A stretch of 64,000 bases of DNA from Talinum fruticosum (Eukaryota > Streptophyta > Magnoliopsida > Caryophyllales > Talinaceae). The position numbers were made by a program, and so were the translations under genes. The notes under the pieces were generated by a model. That model was not told the DNA's origin, made no database searches, and was given only the letters and a program-made list of their open reading frames with translations. Below, in pieces: positions 1 to 11,365 of this stretch. Numbering within the stretch: the stretch's first letter is position 1; each line of letters opens with the position of its first letter. Location: contig JAITYX010000084.1 of NCBI GenBank assembly GCA_021018815.1, forward strand, positions 1,860,001-1,924,000, given 5' to 3'.

Positions 1-705
1 ATTGTGCCTCTTTTTCACATCCATGCCTTGCTGTAATGTTGTTGAAATTCAATCGTGTTTCAAGTCCGACGAGTTGTCAACATGAGGACATGGTTCACCA
101 TTTTTGAGTTTGTGATTTCAATTATCAGTATCCTTATTGTGGTTTGAAGTTGTAATCATTTATTTTCCACCCCACCTGATGTAATTCATTCTATTTGTTC
201 GCTTTTCTTTTTCTCTTTTTTTTTTTTTGCTTTCTTTATTGCTTTCTATATCGCTTTCATTTACCCCTTTTAGCCATGCTTGTATTATCGAAATAAAAAT
301 CATCTCAATTACGGTGACTCCATTTTTGCATATTAGCTAAATAAAAATTATCTCAATTAAGGTCAGCTCATTTTCGCATTTAGCCAAATAAGAATCATCT
401 CAATTATGGCCAGTCCATTTCCGATATTTTGAGTAAGTCCATTTTTGCATTCTTTTCGATTTAGGTTTGTCCATTTTTTATAAAAAAAAAAATTCATTCA
501 TCTATAACGAATCTTTTGCAAAGATAGAATCTACATTAAAGGCTCGGAAGAAAAATATTAAGTCAATCCGAAAGCCATGGTCTTATATTGGAAACCCTAA
601 ACAAGAATGCTAATGGAGCAAGAAAAAGATGGAGAGGAAGAAGACCCTCAACATCAACATTAGTCGGAACCTCAGCTCAAAGCATAACCTCGATCCACAA
701 ATAGA
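1..705. other. Gene-free Tat-like LTR and leader debris
   Basis: No coding sequence can be supported. The T-rich stretch around 150-260 resembles the interior of the Tat-like LTR at 42500-42650, with the same run of ctttct/gctttc words. The stretch from 290 is a short tandem repeat that reappears inverted near 47.6-47.9 kb. The end of this stretch borders an LTR-like start at 706. It is probably the tail of a decayed plus-strand Tat-like element whose coding part lies outside the window. Confidence 0.45.
290..480 (+). repeat. Degenerate tandem repeat, units of about 57 bp
   Basis: About three imperfect units contain the words gactccatttttgca, gctaaataaaa and atctcaatta in order. The same unit occurs about five times in the opposite orientation at 47585-47860, inside the leader of another Tat-like element. 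Units differ at many positions, so the array is old. Confidence 0.75.
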
Positions 706-1260
706 TGTAGACACCAAAAATGTGTCGTTTATCTTTCTTATTTGTTTTATTTGTTTTGTTAGCAAGGTGACAAAATCCTAGTACTAGTTTGCAAGCTTGG
801 GTCATGATCGGACTAAAACAAGCATGACGGAAGCCAGCTTACCCATAAAAAGCAAACCAACACCAAAAAATAACCTAAACTCATTAATATGTGATTGGGG
901 TAGATCTATAAACCAATGCCTTTGCTAACACAAGTGAAGTTCGGACTCCCTAACCTAGAGCCGTACCGACACCAAACCTCGGAGCTGCTCAAAACCCAAT
1001 GTTTCCCCTTTTAACCGCCCGAGCCTTATTTGATTGACACATTGCATGTTCGTTACTTTCTTTATTTAACACAATTTTAATTTCACAATTTGAATTAGTA
1101 GAGGTTGTATGTTGATGGGCGGAAGGAGGAGCAACCCTCCTCATTTCATATAATCGCCCCAAACAACGGATCATTCGTTTGACCGTGTATCAATCGAGGC
1201 ACATGGTCGCCAACCTTAACCGACAACTAGGCTTAGCTTTTGGACCGAGCAAGTGTCATT
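706..1260 (+). mobile_element. Tat-like LTR fragment (plus orientation)
   Basis: It starts TGTAGACACC, matching the start TGTAGACGCC of the LTR at 41519. Later blocks also match that LTR in order: the gttagc..ggtga block near 768, the gcatgacggaagcc block near 823, and aatttgaattagtagaggt near 1090 (42705 in the other copy). The spacing is about 780 bp shorter than in the 41519 copy, so this LTR has lost its middle. The 3' limit is approximate. Confidence 0.6.
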
Positions 1261-1989
1261 TCACGGTCTAGCATATTTACAACAAATTACTTTTTGCTTT
1301 TATTTCGATATTTTTGCCTATGAAATGATATCCTAAGACTCTAAAATTTTAATTTGAAAAATAAAAGAGTTAATACAAGTATTAACCAAATTTCCTTCAA
1401 ATCTATTTCAAAATCTAATTTTAAAATCAACTTAATAAGAGACCCACATTACCTAAAGCCAACACTTCATAAGGAGGCTTTGTCGTTTCTTTCTTTTTTC
1501 GGATCTGTAGGAACAATGACCTCGGGAGCCCCCACAACCGGGACTCGGGCCGAGCTTGCCTATGATACCTTGGCGTAAGGGTTTTTGAAAAGTTTGGGAA
1601 AATGATTTTAGGGTTTTGGAAATGACTTTTGAAATGTGGGGATTAACCTTTTATTAAGATTTTCGAGTTTTATTAAATCTGCTTAGATTAAGTTTGAATG
1701 GCGATTTTATTCATTATTTTAATTTTACAAGTTATTTTCAAAATTCCCGCAATATTATTTACTAATTGAAAGATAAATAAAACTAAGCTTTTGGTTCTGC
1801 GGTGAGGCTTCACCTGCCGACCACTCAGCTGCTTGCACCCAGCGGTGGCGGGCGTTGGCGAGAGGGTAGGGATGAGGAGATCGGCATCGGCCTCTACCTC
1901 GGTGGGAAGATCCAAAACCTGTCTTTTTTACTTGCAATCATAAAATAACCGGATGCAAATTCAACAAGAATAAAGCATAAAAAGGGAGT
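1261..1989. other. Unassigned AT-rich stretch with one GC-rich island
   Basis: No gene is supported. A GC-rich island at 1795-1905 is open for short distances on the minus strand but resembles no family I know. The sequence beside 1990 may be the leader just downstream of the neighbouring minus-strand LTR. Confidence 0.4.
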
Positions 1990-3168
1990 CGTCATTCAGC
2001 TTTTAGAATGAAAACTAAAAAAACTAAAACTTGCTCTTCCGATCTTAGTATGGGAAAACTAAGATCAAAAGAGGCTCAAATTGACTCCATCGGTCTTTGA
2101 ATCGAGAGTCGATTCGGGGGTGATTGTACGAAATGGAGGGAAAACCCTTCCATTCAGCCCATCCGAAGACGACCATTACTCGGTTTGAGTAGTAAATTAG
2201 AATAACGTGTGACACACAAACATACAACAACATGCTACAATGGTAAATAAAAGCAACCAAATAGAACTAAAGGAAAAGCAATAAAGAAAGTGTTAAACAA
2301 AGCGGTAAACAAAGTGAAAAGAAAGCATAAAGAAAAGAAAAGTGAAAAACTAAAAGATTACATCGGGCGAGGATGAATTCAAAGAACGATTACATCTCTC
2401 TAATCCACAATACGGAAAGCCGTATATAAAGCATAAAAATAATAAATCATTTGACACGATTGCCCTAAGGTTGTCCCACCTTACTAATCTGGATCTCTGC
2501 ATTGGATCTCTTGATGCAACGATGACAAATGAAAGAAAAAAGGGCTTATTTTTGTGAATTGTGTATGTAAGGAGTAGTAAAGATCAGTTGAATGAGTGCC
2601 CGAGAGATTAGAGTAATCGAATATTCTTTAACTCTTTGTACGGATTCAACGGCGGTAAGTAGGAAAGAGATGAATTATTGATAGCAATTTCGGTAGAGTG
2701 ATGTTTATGTATGAGTGCTCTGGTTAGCTTTATGAAGCATAATGCATAGGAGAAAGCCATCCTTGGAATGAAGCCAAGGCTCTCTATTTATAGGAGAGGA
2801 CCTAGGTCACAAAAGACTTAGGGTTTGCCGTCGGTCATCCGTCGAAACAACTAGCAAATAAATCTGTCTAGATTCTTCACAAGATTAAATTGGATAAAGA
2901 ATATAGAACCGGATAGAACCCGGTTCGGGCGGCCACCTGGTGCTCTAGGGTTTCGTGCCCTAGTGTGTCTCCAAGCCAAAACATAGCATTTCACTTAATA
3001 CTTCGGGAGGTAGGCGCCAGCTACGACGTCGTTTTGAGGGGAGAAGTTCACGGTCTCGTGTGGATTGTCTTGTGGAACTTAAGCGCAACACTTTGATGAC
3101 CGTAATCATGAAATGCAATGCTTTGACGTCGTCTTCAGGTCTTCAGCTCCTTGTTTGATTGGACATAA
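1990..3168 (-). mobile_element. Tat-like LTR (minus orientation), probably the 3' LTR of element T1
   Basis: On the minus strand, 2045-2500 aligns with the LTR at 42400-42900: both have gtgggRcaacc, then cgtattgtgga, a T/C-rich block, gaccgatggagtcaattt and ttttccatacta in the same order. It lies downstream of the minus-strand T1 pol and beyond the PMD gene, mirroring the LTR position in T2. A solo LTR inserted at 3174 interrupts it. It probably continues past 4460, but I could not align that part. The ends are approximate. Confidence 0.65.
2784..2793 (-). promoter_or_regulatory. TATA box of the minus-strand Tat-like LTR
   Basis: On the minus strand this reads CTATAAATAG, a canonical plant TATA box, about 600-800 nt before the LTR 3' end. 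That fits a U3/R boundary. Inferred from motif and position. Confidence 0.5.
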
Positions 3169-3173
3169 CCAAA

Positions 3174-4454
3174 TGATGTGTAGTGGGAGCGGAAGCAAAA
3201 GAAGAAGGAAAAACCCAAGAAAATGCAAGCGGACAGAACAGGGTCTGCAGGTGCGGGTCCGGGGAAAAGGGTGAAAGGAGGGTCAAATGTTCTTGGATTT
3301 GGACGAAATTTGGTGGAGGGTGAGCTAACTGGTTGGGGAAGGTTGTGGAAAAATTTGGGAATTTTTGGATAAGGGGAACACCCTGATCAACAAGCCTGAA
3401 GTTGACAGATACCCGGCTGGATGAACAGATTGATACCCTTTGTTTGGTTTTAATGTGGAGGACGGAGAAGTTCTTGGATGCAGCTGAAATTTGGAGGGAT
3501 GGAAGTAGATGGACTGGAAAGAAGGTGGTTAAAATTTGGAGAAAAATGGCTGAGTAGTTTGTGAGTTATAGGATGACAAAGTCGCTGGATAGTACCTTGA
3601 CCCGGGCCCGGATACGTAAAACACCACCGAGTGAATCAAGGGGCGCACCTAAGCGATCCGGATACAGCAACACCACCGGGACTTAAGTGACTCAAAGGAC
3701 ACCACCGTGAGGCCAAGCACGGATACAGCTTTGAGGATTCAAAGGGTTGAGAAATCCATCTCAAAGAGCAAAGCTCAAATTCATATATTCATCAAAAAGT
3801 GTCTTTACAATGAGCATGAGAGCTGAATATATAATGCCTAGTAATGGCATTTACAAAGCTGAAAACAAAGCTAAAAATTAAAGCTAAAATGAAACAAAAA
3901 CCATAAAGATTCTTTCCCCTCCTCCAAGCTAAGCTAGGAGAAATTCTAGCCAAGTATTTAAAAATTGGGAACATGTGGTCTTGCTTTGTTTTCCCCTTTG
4001 GCAAGCCTCCTTCTAACCAACTCCCACTAAGGTGAGTGCTTCTAGAATTCTCCTTCATATGTGTTATTGGCTGCTGGATATTAGGTGCTTGACTTCGGCC
4101 ATATTGACTCTTGGACCAACCCTCTTGATTATTTATGAACAAGGGAAAAATAGTAACACTTGAAGCAAGTCATGGCCGGACTTCTCTTTGCCTTAACATG
4201 GAGGGATTTAGGTAGCTAGCTTGTAACTATCCTTCTTGGCTAAATTGATAACTAATTATTTATGAACAAAACATAAGAACTTGAAGTCTCGGACTTATCA
4301 TCCTCTCGGATCCATTTGTACCATGCGGTTGAACCTTAGACATATTCGGTTGATCATAGGATATTCAAGCTTTTCCAATTGAACCATAGGCGTCCTTGGC
4401 TTCTCAAGATGGATATCTTTCAGCCCAAAACACAAGGCTGTCCACTCTCCATCA
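3174..4454 (-). mobile_element. Solo LTR, E-type non-autonomous gypsy family
   Basis: The 1281-bp LTR has terminal TGATG...CATCA and is flanked by the perfect 5-bp duplication CCAAA (3169-3173 and 4455-4459). Its first 120 bp (tgatg tatagtgggagcgg-like start, then the block around ctgcaggtgcggg) match the U5 ends of element E, and it has the same orientation as E. No internal region is present, so it is a solo LTR left by LTR-LTR recombination. It sits within a Tat-like LTR region. Small open frames on its minus strand near 3792-4142 look like chance. Confidence 0.92.
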
Positions 4455-4459
4455 CCAAA

Positions 4460-5341
4460 ATGCAATATTCTGAACTTGGAATTTCTCGGTACACAACGAC
4501 TCGGACTCCATTGTCTATGAAGGCTTGGCCGTATTCTTGGATCCCCCGAAAAGAAGGGGGATTTGTGGACCGACCCAAGGCAAAAGATTGTTTATTTGGT
4601 GTTGGAGGTTCTTTGTAGTTTACTAGTTTATGTCGCGCCAACAGATCACGAGTGTGAGATCCAAATCCTCAAACAGGACTCGGGATTTCATCATCGGGCC
4701 AACAGAATAAAATATGGAAATAAAGACATAAGAGAAGAAGGGCCAAAGTAGACACAAAAAGGTACTCACCTCGATTTTTGATATAAGGTATTCTGTGATG
4801 CTTGGAATTGGTTGTAATCGAACCTAAACTCCAAAATAGGACTCGGACTTGATCATGATGCATGCGCTGCTAAGGTCGATAAGAAGATCCTAAGCTTGGC
4901 TTGATCGAGCATGAAGCTTGGTAAAGTTTAATGTTGAAACTTCAATCATTCTTTAATCTGAAGCTTGGCTAAATGATCCGCTCTACTAAGATACTTCTTA
5001 GTGCATAATCAAATTGATGAAAGTTCCATGTCTTACTTGAGTAATTCAGCCTAAAACATACTGATAAAACTCTTCCGGAAAAGTTAATTCGTGGGGCTAG
5101 AAACTCCCACTTACATGCACAAGGGGACAAAGGTTACATGCCATGGTTTGACAAGACTCCACACGCTAGGTGGGCAGTGTTAGGCTGCAAAGTTGTCGCC
5201 AATGGGACATCACCGCACCTTGTAGCCGGCACCGACTAGCCGTTGGCGTCGTAGCTCCCGACGTGCTCTGCCCGATTCTCTTGGTTCCCCTCCACTTGCT
5301 TGAAACTTGTCTCATATGGTGTGATGCCTTGACCGAGTTTG
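4460..5341. other. Unassigned, probably Tat-like LTR or 3' UTR
   Basis: There is no gene here. It lies between the solo LTR and the PMD promoter. By analogy with T2 it should hold the start of the T1 LTR and the spacer to the PMD TATA box, about 640 bp in T2. I could not identify a clear LTR start or polypurine tract. Confidence 0.4.
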
Positions 5342-5352
5342 CCTATAAAAGG
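5342..5352 (+). promoter_or_regulatory. TATA box of the PMD gene, copy 1
   Basis: CCTATAAAAGG lies 133 nt before the presumed ATG at 5475, followed by a CT-rich leader. PMD copy 2 has CTATAAAAGG at nearly the same distance (132 nt) from its ATG, which supports a conserved core promoter. Confidence 0.7.
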
Positions 5353-5474
5353 AGATGCTTGGTCTGTTCATTTTGCACATTTACTCCTCTTCTTGCTCTT
5401 GCTTTCCTCTTGTGCTCTCTTACTTTGCTCATTCTTGGAAACTATTTGGTTCTCAAAAATCTCCTCTCTTGAAA

Positions 5475-7697
5475 ATGTCTAGAAGAAAGACTCGTCCTAC
5501 TATAAGTTCTAGAGTGGAGAAGCTTACTAAAGACCCTTTCCTCGAGCAGGAATGGCGCCCACAAAATGAATGGAATCCAAATTATCTCTAAGTTGATGAT
5601 GAGAATCACGTTTCTTCATTGGCAATTACCCCTTTGGTAAGCTAGTTGGCTTAAACTACTTTGTTTACTCATTTAGAGTAGTTCTTTAGATAAAACCTTG
5701 TTGGATTTTCATCTTGCAAAAGGCTCGATTCGGAATAGTGGAGCCATTGTTTAATTCATGGGGACTTGCAAGAGGATGAACTTTCCTCTAGAAGAAGTCA
5801 TGGACAATGCCGGGTTTGGGTCTCTTTACCTTGCTTTATACCACCTTACTAATAAAAGGGAGAGGGAACATATTAGGGCCATTAGTGAGCGGTTTTGGAT
5901 ACTACCAACACGTTTCACCTTCCTTTTGCTTGAGATGATAATAACTCCTTTTGATTTTGCTATTTTATCCGGTTTGGGCTTCTTAGGAGAGCCTTTAGCC
6001 TATGACCGGAACCTATATAAGAACCGTGACTATCTCTTTCACCCCTTTGGCCCCGTAGCCAATAAGTACCCCCATGAAAATTGCTTTAAGTATACTTGTT
6101 CTCTTTGAGACCTTTGAGGATGTTAGGTTTTAGCCGTAACACTCTCCTCAACAAGTCCGTATCGTGCTTACTCTTCTCCCGAGTACGATCCTCTTTTCCG
6201 ACCATGTTGCTAAGGTTCATGTTCACTATTTGGTGAACTTAGTGAACCTTGACAAAATAAAGGAGCTCAACCGGGGTGCACCTTCATACACTTGCCTCAT
6301 TAGGGGCCTCCGTGTCGGTGTGCCATAATCGAAGTCGGATTCAACCAATTATTTCGTTGTTGAATGGCTTGTTGAAAATTATTAAGGTATGCTCAAATTC
6401 TCCTTTTGAAAACATATTTTTCATCTTGTGTGGATAAAAATCTTACTTGATTTATCAAAATGCAACCATTGTTATATGTGTACTTCCCACATCTTTCTTC
6501 CGACTCAACAAATCATCCCATATTTTTGGCCTTCGTATCATGGGCTAAGGTCTATCTTTAACGGCAGAACATTCATGGGATAGACTTCTTAACATTAGCC
6601 CTCAACCATGTGACCTCGGTATGCTTTTCTAATATGCTTAAAAAGAATTTTTATCATGCTTTTAGCTTTACGCCTCTGTCTACGGTCCGTGGGCTCGCTC
6701 GTGGTGGAGTCCACCCTGAATAATGATCTGTTTTTCATTAGTTTTTCTGTTGATTTCCATTCTTGCTAGCTGATTCCTTCACAAACCTTGAATGTAGGCC
6801 AACTTCCATCCTTGGGCCCAACTCTAACTTCCTCAAAGTGTCATTGTGGCATGAGAATTAACCGAAAGAAGGATCTTGTTTGAAGGTCCTTTTGGGTTTT
6901 GTTGTGATCTTGGGGAGAGGCTCACTCCTTAAATTCGGATCAACACGTTGGCTCTGTTTGTTCCAATTAATCCTCCTCCGATCATGTTCTATATTCGGTC
7001 TCTTCATCCATATGACGAAAGGGATGCCATTGTGGGGTATCCTTTTACCTCATTTCTTAATTTGGCCACATCCTATGGCCATCATGTGGCGCGAATCATG
7101 GCCCCACTGGTGAGTTTTCAACTCCTTCCTTATCCTAACTTGATTTTCATGTGTGGAAATTGATCTCCATCTTTTGACAGTTCACTTCTATGGACATCCA
7201 TATCCCAAGTCTTGATGTAGATGTTACTCTTCCTGGGAACTCCTCATCGTGTAAGAATTCCAAAAATTATGAAAGAAGAATGTGTTGGGCATCCCATCCC
7301 TAGGAGTTGGCGAGGGGTAAGAGTTTTATACTCTTTTCATTTATTTGCATGCTAAAAGTACTTTCAGCTAACACCGTAGGATAACTTTTACAAGATGCGA
7401 CCAGGAGTAATCTAGGACAATGTCTATGATATTTCGATATGCTCTCCGGGAATCCAGAGCTTCCTCGCTAGGCGATTTTTTCCTAATTTTCGAGTAAGTT
7501 CTTAATTAGTGGAGTGCTAATTTTATTGAGCTTTCAGTGATTTGCTAATCGCTCTATTATTCGTGTAGAGGCATCGATTTAGAGCACCACCCTCCAGTAG
7601 TCTTCCTGGTGTACTCGGGGAGCAAACACATGCATCCGATAAACAAACACCTTCTAGTAGTAATGCTAGAGAAGGTTCCTCCTTAGCATCAATCTAA
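5475..7697 (+). pseudogene. Plant mobile domain (PMD, MAIN-like) gene, copy 1, multi-exon, decayed
   Basis: Resembles the PMD proteins (MAIL/MAIN and phosphatase-7-long-form-like families). The core in exon 2 reads IRAISERFW..T.RFTFLLLEMIITPFD..ILSGLGFLGEPL. Likely exons: 5475-5637, 5723-6386, one ending near 6619, one ending at 7109 (containing VPINPPPIMFYIRSLHPYDE), 7181-7315, 7380-7493 and 7569-7697. Donors read GTAAGC, GTATGC, GTATGC, GTGAGT, GTAAGA and GTAAGT. The start was chosen because copy 2 begins similarly (MSSR/MSRR) at the same distance from a TATA box. The last exon encodes a Ser-rich tail of 42 codons. In-frame stops (after NPNYL in exon 1, and in exons 2, 5 and 6) show it is dead. 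It is antisense to the adjacent pol remnant. Family assignment is from memory of motifs; exon limits are inferred. Confidence 0.8.
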
Positions 7698-9578
7698 GTG
7701 ACATGCTTGGATCCTTCAATATCATCATCGGTGATGAAGCTGGACGGATCGAACCACGGGTGCGACATAGCTCATGACGATGATCGAGACCGAATTCCCT
7801 TCTAGGTTCCCAAGTGAGATTAGTCCATTCCGATGTGGATTGTCACTCTTTAAAGAGGTAGGGTGCCTCTTTTTCTAGAATATAGCAATCATTAAAAATC
7901 CCTAGACCAGGTACTAGGATGCCCTTTTCCTTGACATAGTAGGGCTTAGGAAAACCATAATAAGGTAAGTTATCTCCTTATCTTCTGAATTTCCCATTCG
8001 AGTATAGGGAAAGGGATTGATAGAGCGAACTGTGTGTGGTGCGATCCTTTTTATATGAATTTCCCACTTGGCTTGAGCTATTTCCTTAACAGTAGGTTGA
8101 TAACCTAATCCAAAGTTGTAGTTATTAGTGGGTTCAAGGGGTGGCAAAGTAGGGTGGTATGCCCTTCGGCCTACAACAAGACCTGGAAAATACCCCTTCT
8201 TCTTAAGCATCGAATGGACACTAGGGTTGTCATTAGAATTAAATTTAACAGGTGCTTCATCCCTTTCTAAGGCAGTGGACAGTCTCGAATCCATACAGTT
8301 CGTCATCATTAGCATCGTGCTCGATCTCAATTACAGATTCTTTAGAGGTGATACTAGCACAACGGTTATCCCCGATTAACGGTTATGACTTGACCTTTGA
8401 TGATCATCATAACTTTATGATGCGAGTGTAGAGGGCACCACCCGATGATCATGTAACTAAGGGTGTCCTAGGAGTAAGTTGAAGGTAGCTGGGATATCTA
8501 GGACATTGAATCGATGTTTCTTTCTACCGGCCCTACGTTAATTGGCAAGGTCACCGTTCCTAAGACTGTTCTTTTACCGTAAGCTTGAAGATTGACGACT
8601 GCTAGAGAGTTATTGCTCCCTAATTGCTAACCTTCTAGCAGTTCTCCAAGGACATACATTTACTACTTATCCATTGTCCACCAACGTTAGGGAAACATAC
8701 TTGTTGATGCAAGCTATTGTTAAGTAAAGAGCATTGCTGTGTGCAACGCCTTCCTCCGGGAGATCCTTCTTATCAAAGGTATAGCTCTATCCCCACTTGT
8801 TAACTAATCCTACCACTTGATCCGGCATAGCTTTAGCAAAGACCTCAATCTTACTAAGTGCATCAATCAAGGCTTGTCTTTATTTTTTATAAGTAGATTG
8901 TTTCATTAAGATCTAGTGAGGAACTGGATTGGGTTTTCTTCTTTTATAACCTCGAGGTTCTTTTGGGGCTTCGTGAGTCTCTTGTGGACCCAAAGGTGCA
9001 TTGTTTCATCCAGATCTAGTGAGGAACTGGATTGCAGGACTTTTAGTGTCTCCCCAAAAGTCTTCTTCCGCTAAGGATGGTGTGCCCCAAAAGTCATCAC
9101 TGTTATTATCACTCGTTGTTTCTCATTTCATAGACATCTTCTTCATCACATACCCACAGCCCTTGGACTTCTAGATCTAATGGAGGTAGGCTAAGAAGTC
9201 ATTTAGACTTATTAACATCTCGGATAGGAACAAATGGATCCCATTGATTTGGAATGGGTTCGAGTAAAGATGGCTAAGGTGTCGCTAAAAGGATTCTTAT
9301 TATCGCTTGGTTTCAGGCAGCCTTAGGCAATGGTAGTTGGCCATTTCGAAACATTCTTTTTAGTTTATTCTTGAATGTCTTCGTGCATGATGATATTTAC
9401 AAAATTTTCCCGCGTCCCAATTCTTGGATTGTTTTGCGGTTTCGATTCTACTCTTATGTGTGGCAACTCTATCTTCCCCTTTTCCAAGAGACGGTCAAGG
9501 GCTTTGGTGTAGGTAGTATCAATAGGAGTATAGTCGGTATGCCTATTAAGGGCATTGAAATCTACACCCCTACTAGCA
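7655..9578 (-). pseudogene. Ty3/gypsy (Tat-like) gag C-terminus and protease region, element T1
   Basis: Read on the minus strand from 9578. First comes a Gag C-terminal segment (YTPIDTTYTKALDRLLEKGK), like the Tat-type TYTELLPxLLEKG motif. Next is the protease motif LVDNG followed by a stop and VVNVCPW near 8668-8690, then a conserved linker with MLKKKGYFPGLVVG and PPLEPTNNYNFGLGY (7914-8330). It ends near 7655-7690 with residues matching T4 (44383-44706). RT, RNase H and integrase are absent. The 5' end is cut by the rDNA segment and the 3' end meets the PMD last exon head-on. Frameshifts and stops are frequent. The active-site D-N-G instead of D-S/T-G is usual for this lineage as I recall it. 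Confidence 0.8.
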
Positions 9579-9579
9579 T

Positions 9580-10826
9580 TGCCATCCATTTTTGGGGCTA
9601 GTTGATTCGGGAGGTGAGTTGGTACACACTCTTTAGCGGATTTCGACTTCCATGACCATCGTTCGTTGTCTTAGTTGACCAACACCCTTTATGGGATCTA
9701 GGTTAGCGTGCGATTAAGCACCGTAACCCGGCTTCCGGTTCATCCCGCATCGTCGCTTCTACTTACCAAAAATGGCCCACTTGGAGTTCTCGATTCCGTG
9801 GCGTGGCTGAACGAAGCAATTATGTTGTCCTTCCTATTTAAAGTTTCGAGAATAGGTCGAGGGCATTATGCCCCGATGCCTGTAATCATTGGTTTTACCC
9901 GATAGAACTCACGTATGAGCTTTAGTTATCTTAAGGGAAACATCGGTGGGAACCAGCTACTAGATGGTTTGATTAGTCTTTTGCCCTTATACCGAAGTCG
10001 GACGAAAGATTTGGACATCGAGTATCACTTCGGGCCTCCACCGAGTTTCCTCCGGCTTCACCCTACTTAGGCATAGTTCACCATCTTTCGGGTCTTGATA
10101 GGCATGCTCTCACTCGAAACCTTCTCTCGAAGATCAAGGTCGGTTGGCGGTGGACCCGCAAGGGATTCCGCCAATTAGCTTCCTTCCCTATATGGGTTTA
10201 CTCGCCTGTTGACTCGCACAAATGTCGGACTCCTTGGTCCGTGTTTAAAGACGGGCCAAATAGGGGCCCGTAAGCCGAAGCCTAGAGCGCGCAGCTTGCC
10301 GAGGCATGCCATGACAGCGCACGCCGCCTTTAATGATCGCGAGGACGACGCTCCCGGAACCGAGGTTTAGTGGCCCTCCAAATATGCGTCGATCCACCCC
10401 CAAGCCATTTCACGAACCGGCTTGTGACCGTTGTGCATCCGACCGAGGCACATTGCCGGCCGCCATCTCGCTTGTTTGTTATCGATCTCTCGCCCGTATA
10501 TAGCCTTGGAGGGAATTTACTGCTCGCTTGGGGCTACATTCCCAAACAACCCGACCGGGCGAGAGTGCCTAATGGTGCGACAGGGTCCGGGCATGACGGG
10601 GCTCTCACCCTCTTTGGTGGCCCTTTCCATGGGACTTGCGCCCGGTCCGCCACGAGAGGACGCTTCTCTAGACTACAGTTCGAGACGGCGAGGCCGCCTT
10701 ATTTTAAAGATGGGCTCTTCCTGGTTCACTCACCGTTACTAGGGGAATCCTTGTAAGGTTCATTTCCTCTCGCTTATTGATATGCTTGAACTCGGTGGGT
10801 AGCCCCACCGACCTCGGGTGGCAACA
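9580..10826 (-). rRNA. 26S rRNA 5' segment (partial, decayed)
   Basis: The minus strand carries roughly the first 1.2 kb of plant 26S rRNA. The conserved 5' end (gcatatcaataagcg-like, near 10770) and the block ggattcccctagtaacgg are recognisable. So are the internal blocks around 9585-9800 (ctagccccgaaaatgg-like and ttggtaag..ggaagccgggtta-like). Many C-to-T and G-to-A type changes and small indels show it is a pseudogene. The 3' two-thirds of 26S is missing, and the break falls directly into T1 Gag. Apparent ORFs here are chance frames in rDNA. Confidence 0.95.
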
Positions 10827-11021
10827 GCTTGTGGTTTCACAACCAAAGGATTCGACGAGCCCATCCCGGCGGCATGCGTGCACGATGAGATGCAAACAGG
10901 GGCTTCAAGGCCTCGTCCACCACGAATCAACTCCACAGCTCATCGCCGCAGCTCCCGCTTTAGGCATAGTAGGCCGTCATCATTCCCCCTTCCGCACGCG
11001 ACGGGTGGGGAGACACGATGC
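10827..11021 (-). other. ITS2 spacer (decayed)
   Basis: This is the spacer between the recognisable 5.8S 3' end and 26S 5' end. It is GC-rich and about 195 bp long, close to usual plant ITS2 length. The sequence is too mutated to name a taxon. Confidence 0.85.
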
Positions 11022-11116
11022 GTGACGCCCAAGCAAACATACCCTTGGTCGGAAGGCTTCGGTGCAAGTTGCATTAAAAGACTCGATGGTTCACGGGATT
11101 CTACAATTCACACCAT

Positions 11117-11150
<34 letters not shown>

Positions 11151-11183
11151 AAGCCGAGATATCCATTGCCGAGAGCCGTTACG
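11022..11183 (-). rRNA. 5.8S rRNA (full length, decayed)
   Basis: The minus strand contains the signature ctctcggca.tggatatctcggct, then gcatcgatgaagaacgtagc, gaaatgcgata and gaatcccgtgaaccatcgag, in order and at normal spacing, about 162 nt in all. Several substitutions in otherwise invariant positions indicate a non-functional copy. Confidence 0.96.
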
Positions 11184-11365
11184 TTTAAGTAGGGACAAGT
11201 GCTGCCCCACACGCCGGCGGACCGGGCACAAGCAAGCACTCCATGAATTCATGATCCTTGGTGCGATCTGCGCTAGGGTTCGTTTTTCGCCGGGGAGGAG
11301 GTCGAGGCGTGCCTCCCGAGTGATATAACTTATCCGCGGGTCATTCTCGCTAGGCGGTGTTTCGA
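11184..11365 (-). other. ITS1 spacer (decayed)
   Basis: The sequence between the 18S 3' end and 5.8S 5' end is about 180 bp. It contains a block like ccgctgcgggag but cannot be used for taxonomy by eye. Confidence 0.8.

Noticed and set aside
3792..4142. 116-codon minus-strand frame
   Set aside because: Inside the solo LTR; no start context or domain, and only partly kept in the other LTR copies.
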